Assembly (NCBI GenBank): GCA_013364255.1
Contig: CP054936.1
Coordinates: 7,272,353 to 7,336,352, forward strand
DNA: 64,000 nt
Reading direction: 5' to 3'
Source of the DNA: Streptomyces seoulensis
GTDB taxonomy: Bacteria; Actinomycetota; Actinomycetes; Streptomycetales; Streptomycetaceae
In this document: piece after piece, positions 59,063 through 64,000 of the stretch
Numbering within the stretch: the first letter of the stretch is position 1
Layout: every line of letters starts with the position of its first letter
The notes under the pieces: generated by a model
The model's database searches: none
Told to the model about the DNA's origin: nothing
The model's input: the letters and a program-made list of their open reading frames with translations, nothing else
Made by a program: the position numbers and the translations under genes

Positions 59063-62000
59063 ATGGCAAGTTCGGAGAACGCGGTCGTCGAGGCGCTGCG
59101 TGCCGCACTGATCGAGAACGAACGGCTGTCGAACGAGAACAAGAAGGTCCGCGACCGGTTGAGCGAGCCGATCGCGATCGTGGGAATGGCCTGCCGCTTT
59201 CCCGGCGGGGTGTCCTCGCCGGAGGATCTGTGGGAGCTGGTGGCCTCCGGCGTCGACGGCATCTCGGGCTTCCCGGAGGACCGCGGCTGGGATCTGGCGA
59301 GCCTCTACCACCCGGACCCGGAGCACCTGGGGACGAGCTACTGCCGCGAGGGTGGTTTCCTGCGGGACGCGGCGGAGTTCGACGCCGGGTTCTTCGGCAT
59401 CTCGCCGCGTGAGGCACTGGCGATGGACCCGCAGCAACGCCTGACCCTCGAAACCTCCTGGGAGGCGCTGGAGCGGGCCGGCATCGACCCGGCCACCCTG
59501 CGCGGCAAGCCCGTCGGGGTCTTCATCGGGGAGATGTACCACGACTACGCGAACGGCGTCACGGACCGAACGAGCGGCGTCCCGGAGGGCGTCTCCGACT
59601 ACCTGATGCTGGGCGGCGCGGGGAGCGTGCTGTCGGGCCGGGTGTCGTACGTGCTGGGCCTTGAGGGCCCGGCGGTGACGCTGGACACGGCGTGCTCCTC
59701 CTCCCTGGTGACCCTGCACCTGGGCGTGCAGTCGCTGCGCTCCGGGGAATCCTCACTGGCGCTGGCCGGCGGTGTGACGGTGATGGCGGGACCGGACGCC
59801 TTCATCGGGTTCTCGCGGCAGCGTGGTCTGGCCGCCGACGGCCGGTGCAAGTCGTTCGCGGCCGCCGCCGACGGCACCGGGTGGGCCGAGGGTGTCGGCG
59901 TGCTGGTGCTGGAACGGCTGTCCGACGCGGTGCGCAACGGGCACAAGGTGCTGGCGGTGGTGCGGGGTTCGGCGGTCAACCAGGACGGCGCGTCGAACGG
60001 ACTCACCGCGCCGAACGGCCCCTCCCAGCAGCGCGTCATCCGGCACGCGCTCACCAACGCGGGCCTGGTCGCGACCGACGTCGACGCGGTGGAGGCGCAC
60101 GGCACGGGGACGGTGCTGGGCGACCCGATCGAGGCGCAGGCCGTCATCGCGACCTACGGTCAGGGCCGCGACGCGGAGCATCCCTTCTGGCTGGGATCGT
60201 TGAAGTCGAACATCGGTCATACGCAGGCCGCCGCGGGGGTGGCGGGTGTGATCAAGATGGTGCAGGCGATGCGGCACGGTGTGCTGCCGCGCACGCTGCA
60301 CGTGGACGAGCCGACGCCGCAGGTGGACTGGTCGGCGGGGGCGGTGGAGCTGCTCACCGAAGCCCGTGCGTGGCCCGAGACGGGGCGCCCCCGCCGCGCC
60401 GCCGTCTCCGGCTTCGGCGTCAGCGGCACCAACGCGCACGTGATCCTGGAGCAGGCGCCCGACCAGGCTCCCCCGTCGGCGGCGGAGGACCGCCCCGTGT
60501 GCGACAGTGCGGTGCCGGTTCCGTTGCTGGTGTCGGGGCGTGGTCAGGCGGCGCTCGCGGGTCAGGCCGGCCGCTTGGCCGAATTCCTCACCGAGCACAC
60601 GGAGCGCGAACTCGTCGGCGTGGCACAGTCCTTGACCAGCACCCGCGGTGCCCTCACCGACCGCGCCGTGGTCGTCGCCACCGATCGCGATGAAGCGGTG
60701 TCCGCCCTGGAGGCCTTGGCCCGTGGCGAGTCGGCACCCGGGTTGATCACTGCCGGTGGTCCCGCCGTGAAGGATGGCCGGTTGGGGGTGTTGTTCTCGG
60801 GTCAGGGTTCGCAGTGGGTGGGGATGGCGCGGGGGTTGTATGAGCGTTTCGGTGTCTTCCGTGCGGCGTTCGATGCGGCGTGTGAGGTGTTGGATGCGCG
60901 GTTGGCGGGGTGTGTGGAGTTTGCGGTGGCCGATGTGGTGTTCGGTACTGCGGGTACTGCGGGTTCTGCGGGTGTGGCGGGGTTGTTGGATCGGACGGTG
61001 TATGCGCAGGCGGGTTTGTTCGCGGTGGAGACGGCGTTGTTCCGGTTGGTGGAGTCGTGGGGTGTGTGTCCGGATGTGGTGGGTGGGCATTCGGTGGGTG
61101 AGGTGGTGGCCGCGCATGTGGCGGGGGTGTTGTCGTTGGAGGATGCGGGGGCGTTGGTGGCTGCGCGTGGCCGGTTGATGGATGCGTTGCCGGAGGGGGG
61201 GGTGATGGTGTCGGTGGCTGCGGGGGAGGAGGAGGTCGCTGCGCTGCTGCCGTCGGGGGTTGCGATCGCTGCGGTGAACGGCCCGCGGTCGGTGGTGATC
61301 TCCGGTGCCGGGGCCGATGTTCTGGCTGTGGCTGAGGGGTTGGCCGGGCGGGGTCATCGGACCAGGCGGTTGCGGGTGAGTCATGCCTTTCATTCCGCGC
61401 TGATGGAGCCGATGTTGGAGGAGTTCGGTGGGGTGGTGGCGGGGTTGGTGTTTAAGTCTCCGCGGGTGGCGATGGTGTCGAATGTGTCGGGGCGGTTGGT
61501 GGATGCGGAGGTGGTGACGCGTCCGGGGTATTGGGTGGAGCATGTGCGTTCCACGGTGCGGTTTGCTGAGGGTGTGGGGGCGTTGCGGGGGGCGGAGGTG
61601 TCCACGGTGTTGGAGTTGGGTCCGGATGCGGTGTTGTCGGGTATGGGTGTGGAGTGCTGGCCGGAGGGGGGTGGGGTGTTTGTTCCGGCTTTGCGTCGTG
61701 GTGGGGATGAGGTGCGGTCGTTGGTGGAGGCGGTGGCTCGGTTGCATGTGCGGGGTGTGCTGGTGGACTGGCGGGTGTTGGTGGGTGGGGGTGGGGGTTG
61801 GCCGGTGGAGTTGCCGACGTATGCGTTTCAGCGGCAGCGTTTCTGGCTGGCGTCGGGTGGGGGTTCGGGGGATCCGGTGGGGTTGGGGTTGGCGGGGGTG
61901 GGTCATCCGATGTTGGGTGCGGTGGTGGAGGTTCCGGCGTCGGGTGGGGTGTTGTTCGTTTCGCGTTGGTCGTCGGGTTCGTTTCCGTGGCTGGCTGATC

Positions 62001-64000
62001 ATGCGGTGGCGGGGACGGTTCTGGTGCCGGGTGCGGCGTTCGTGGACCTGGTGGTGCGGGCCGGTGACGAGGTGGGGTGCGGGTTGTTGGGCGAGTTGGT
62101 GATCGAGGCGCCGCTCGTCCTTCCTGAGCGGGGTGGGGTGCAGGTCCGGGTCGCTCTGGGCAAGGTGGACGAGTCGGGGCAGCGCACGGTCGAGGTGCAC
62201 TCGCGTGCCGAGGACGCCGGCCCCGGTACCCCCTGGACGCGTCATGTCTCCGGCCGTCTCGCCCCGGAAGTCGCCCACGCCGACTTCGAGTTGACGCAGT
62301 GGCCGCCCGCCGGCGCGGTTCCGGTGGAAGGCGCCGCCGAGCGGGCGTACACGGACATGGCCGAGACCGGCTACGGCTATGGTCCGGCCTTCCGGGGCCT
62401 GAGCCGGGTCTGGACCCGGGGCGAAGAGGTGTTCGCCGAGCTGGTGCTGCCGGAGGAAGCGGGCAAGCCGGACGGTTTCGGTGTGCATCCCGCGCTGCTC
62501 GACGCCTGCTTCCACGCCGGGGGCTTCCGTACTGACACCGCCGGGCAGGAGCCGAGGCTCGTCCTGCCGTTCGCCTGGAACGACGTGCGGATCTACGCGA
62601 CCGGCGCGACCGCGCTGCGCGTGCACCTGTCGTTCCCTGGACCGGACACGATCACCGTCCGGATGGCCGACGGCACCGGCGCACCGGTCGCCTCCGTGGA
62701 GTCGCTGGTCTCGCGCGCCGTGCGCTCCGACCAGGTCCGCGCCGGCTCCGGCGTCGTCAACGACCAGTTGTTCCGCGTGGCCTGGGGGCCGACCTCGGTC
62801 AAGCACCGGGGCGGTTCGCTGGACGCGGTGTCCGTGGCGACCGCCGAGGACGTCCGGGCGCTGGCCGCGGAGACCGAGGTCCCCGGGATCCTGCTGCTGG
62901 ACGTCGTCGGCGACGAGCCGGCCGATGCGGCGGAGGTACGGGACCTGGCGGGCCAGGTGCTGGAGGTGGTGCAGGCCTGGGCGGCCGAACCGGCGCTGGC
63001 GGATTCCCGGCTGCTGGCCGTGACCCACGGTGCCGTGGCCGTCGAGGGCGAGGACGCACCGGTCGACCTGGCGGCCGCGGCGGTCGGTGGCCTGCTGCGC
63101 TCGGCACAGGCGGAGAACCCAACCCGGATCCTCCTGATCGACACCGACGACAGCGAGGAGTCGCTGCGCGTGCTGCCGGACGTACTGGCCTCCCGCGAGC
63201 TGTACGTCGCGCTGCGGGAAGGGGTCGTACTGGCGCCCCGGCTGGTGCGGGCCGTCGACGCCGCCGCCGCGGACGGCGGCCGGGAACTGGACCGCGACGG
63301 CACCGTGCTGGTGACCGGCGGCACGGGCGCACTGGGCGCCGTGGCGGCGCGGCACGTGATCGAGGCGCACGGGGTGCGCAACGTCCTGCTCGTCAGCCGC
63401 CGCGGTGAGCAGGCGCCCGGGGCCGCGCAACTGCGCGACGAACTGACGGCTCTCGGCGCGAACGTGCGCGTGGCGGCCTGCGACGTGGCGGACCGGGAGG
63501 CGACGGCCGCGCTCCTCGCCTCCATACCGGCCGAAGCCCCGCTGACCGCCGTGGTGCACACCGCCGGTGTGACCGACGACGGTGTGATCACCGCGCTGAC
63601 CCCGCGGCGCCTGGACACCGTCTTCCGCCCCAAGGTAGACGCCGCACTCGTCCTGGACGAGCTGACCCGCGACCTGGACCTGGCCGCCTTCGTGCTCTAC
63701 TCCTCAGCGGCCGGCACCATCGGCAACCCAGGGCAGGGCAACTACGCGGCGGCGAACGCGTTCCTGGACGCGCTCGCGCAGCGCCGCCGGGCCGCTGGGC
63801 TCCCCGCCACCTCACTCGCCTGGGGCTGGTGGGGCAAGAGCTCCGAGCTGAGCGGTCACCTCGACGAGGTCGACCTCAAGCGGATCAACCGGCTCGGCAT
63901 CGTCGCCTTCACCGACGAGGAGGGCATGGAGCTCCTCGACACCGCGCTGCGCGCCCCCGACGCGGTGCTGGTCCCGGCCAAGTTCGACTTCGCGGCCATG
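59063..64000 (+). CDS. Ansamycin PKS subunit F: module 8 (KS-AT-DH-KR..., malonyl), cut by window end
   Basis: 1646 residues visible from the ATG at 59063; the frame is open at the right edge, with the ACP and anything further missing. N-terminal docking helix VVEALRAALIENERLS, KS about 35-460 (DTACSSS, EAHGTGT), AT about 570-930 with GHSVG and HAFH (61382-61393) for malonyl-CoA, DH about 945-1225 with HAVAGTVLVP and GYGPAF, KR from about 1410 with GGTGALG, TDD marker and GNYAAAN. AT and DH share near-identical DNA with modules 4 and 7. Whether this subunit holds one or more modules, and whether it is the last before amide synthase release, cannot be seen. Confidence 0.93.
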   Translation, partial: MASSENAVVEALRAALIENERLSNENKKVRDRLSEPIAIVGMACRFPGGVSSPEDLWELVASGVDGISGFPEDRGWDLASLYHPDPEHLGTSYCREGGFLRDAAEFDAGFFGISPREALAMDPQQRLTLETSWEALERAGIDPATLRGKPVGVFIGEMYHDYANGVTDRTSGVPEGVSDYLMLGGAGSVLSGRVSYVLGLEGPAVTLDTACSSSLVTLHLGVQSLRSGESSLALAGGVTVMAGPDAFIGFSRQRGLAADGRCKSFAAAADGTGWAEGVGVLVLERLSDAVRNGHKVLAVVRGSAVNQDGASNGLTAPNGPSQQRVIRHALTNAGLVATDVDAVEAHGTGTVLGDPIEAQAVIATYGQGRDAEHPFWLGSLKSNIGHTQAAAGVAGVIKMVQAMRHGVLPRTLHVDEPTPQVDWSAGAVELLTEARAWPETGRPRRAAVSGFGVSGTNAHVILEQAPDQAPPSAAEDRPVCDSAVPVPLLVSGRGQAALAGQAGRLAEFLTEHTERELVGVAQSLTSTRGALTDRAVVVATDRDEAVSALEALARGESAPGLITAGGPAVKDGRLGVLFSGQGSQWVGMARGLYERFGVFRAAFDAACEVLDARLAGCVEFAVADVVFGTAGTAGSAGVAGLLDRTVYAQAGLFAVETALFRLVESWGVCPDVVGGHSVGEVVAAHVAGVLSLEDAGALVAARGRLMDALPEGGVMVSVAAGEEEVAALLPSGVAIAAVNGPRSVVISGAGADVLAVAEGLAGRGHRTRRLRVSHAFHSALMEPMLEEFGGVVAGLVFKSPRVAMVSNVSGRLVDAEVVTRPGYWVEHVRSTVRFAEGVGALRGAEVSTVLELGPDAVLSGMGVECWPEGGGVFVPALRRGGDEVRSLVEAVARLHVRGVLVDWRVLVGGGGGWPVELPTYAFQRQRFWLASGGGSGDPVGLGLAGVGHPMLGAVVEVPASGGVLFVSRWSSGSFPWLADHAVAGTVLVPGAAFVDLVVRAGDEVGCGLLGELVIEAPLVLPERGGVQVRVALGKVDESGQRTVEVHSRAEDAGPGTPWTRHVSGRLAPEVAHADFELTQWPPAGAVPVEGAAERAYTDMAETGYGYGPAFRGLSRVWTRGEEVFAELVLPEEAGKPDGFGVHPALLDACFHAGGFRTDTAGQEPRLVLPFAWNDVRIYATGATALRVHLSFPGPDTITVRMADGTGAPVASVESLVSRAVRSDQVRAGSGVVNDQLFRVAWGPTSVKHRGGSLDAVSVATAEDVRALAAETEVPGILLLDVVGDEPADAAEVRDLAGQVLEVVQAWAAEPALADSRLLAVTHGAVAVEGEDAPVDLAAAAVGGLLRSAQAENPTRILLIDTDDSEESLRVLPDVLASRELYVALREGVVLAPRLVRAVDAAAADGGRELDRDGTVLVTGGTGALGAVAARHVIEAHGVRNVLLVSRRGEQAPGAAQLRDELTALGANVRVAACDVADREATAALLASIPAEAPLTAVVHTAGVTDDGVITALTPRRLDTVFRPKVDAALVLDELTRDLDLAAFVLYSSAAGTIGNPGQGNYAAANAFLDALAQRRRAAGLPATSLAWGWWGKSSELSGHLDEVDLKRINRLGIVAFTDEEGMELLDTALRAPDAVLVPAKFDFAAM
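60774..62170 (+). repeat. Malonyl AT-DH tract, copy 3 (module 8)
   Basis: Near-identical partner of the module 4 and module 7 tracts, a further 9-base unit shorter in the loop near 60941-60980. A few differences cluster around 61261-61350. Confidence 0.85.

Overview
The window is very GC-rich actinobacterial DNA with Streptomyces-type coding: strong GC bias at third codon positions, tightly packed operons with ATGA, GTGA or TTGA overlaps, and a SNF2 helicase/SWIM-protein pair. Most of it is the left part of an ansamycin (AHBA-primed) polyketide cluster of the rifamycin type, most probably a naphthalenic ansamycin.

Layout. 1-10.4 kb looks like ordinary chromosome: a sugar ABC transporter (binding protein cut by the window edge, permease, single-domain ATPase), a ROK sugar kinase, a small membrane protein, an 8-bp tandem array, a SNF2 helicase and a repeat-rich SWIM zinc-finger protein. 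10.5-15.2 kb is accessory: an MFS exporter, a doubtful head-to-head pair of short genes near 12.0 kb, a PLP aminotransferase, a SAM methyltransferase and a MerR regulator. 15.3-18.3 kb, on the minus strand, is an operon of a RifJ-like aminodehydroquinate dehydratase, a Rif-Orf19-like FAD monooxygenase and a RifN-like kinosamine/kanosamine-type ROK kinase. From a shared control region the plus strand carries rifK, rifL, rifM and rifG homologues (18.5-22.4 kb), which make the starter 3-amino-5-hydroxybenzoic acid (AHBA). From 22.7 kb to the right edge there are six modular PKS genes in order. Subunit A has an AHBA loading module plus modules 1-3. Subunits B to F carry one module each (modules 4-8). 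Subunit F runs off the window.

How they work together. RifN/L/M/K/G/J-type enzymes make AHBA. The ligase-ACP loading module activates it, and the modules extend it with, by AT motif, methylmalonyl, malonyl, methylmalonyl, malonyl, methylmalonyl, an atypical and probably larger unit (VAGH motif), malonyl and malonyl. The KR in module 3 has lost its tyrosine, so modules 2 and 3 should leave ketones, as needed for naphthalene ring closure by the Rif-Orf19-like monooxygenase. If module 8 is the last and module 6 takes ethylmalonyl-CoA, the backbone has 28 carbons, which suits a hygrocin/divergolide-like ansamycin. AminoDAHP synthase (rifH), an amide synthase (rifF), a source of unusual extender and pathway regulators are not in the window.

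Most striking in the DNA are: a short replaced island inside AT6 that carries its specificity motif; kilobase tracts shared almost identically between modules; phased TAGGGG repeats in front of both the AHBA operon and the PKS operon; and a rifN homologue whose only sensible start codon is ATC.
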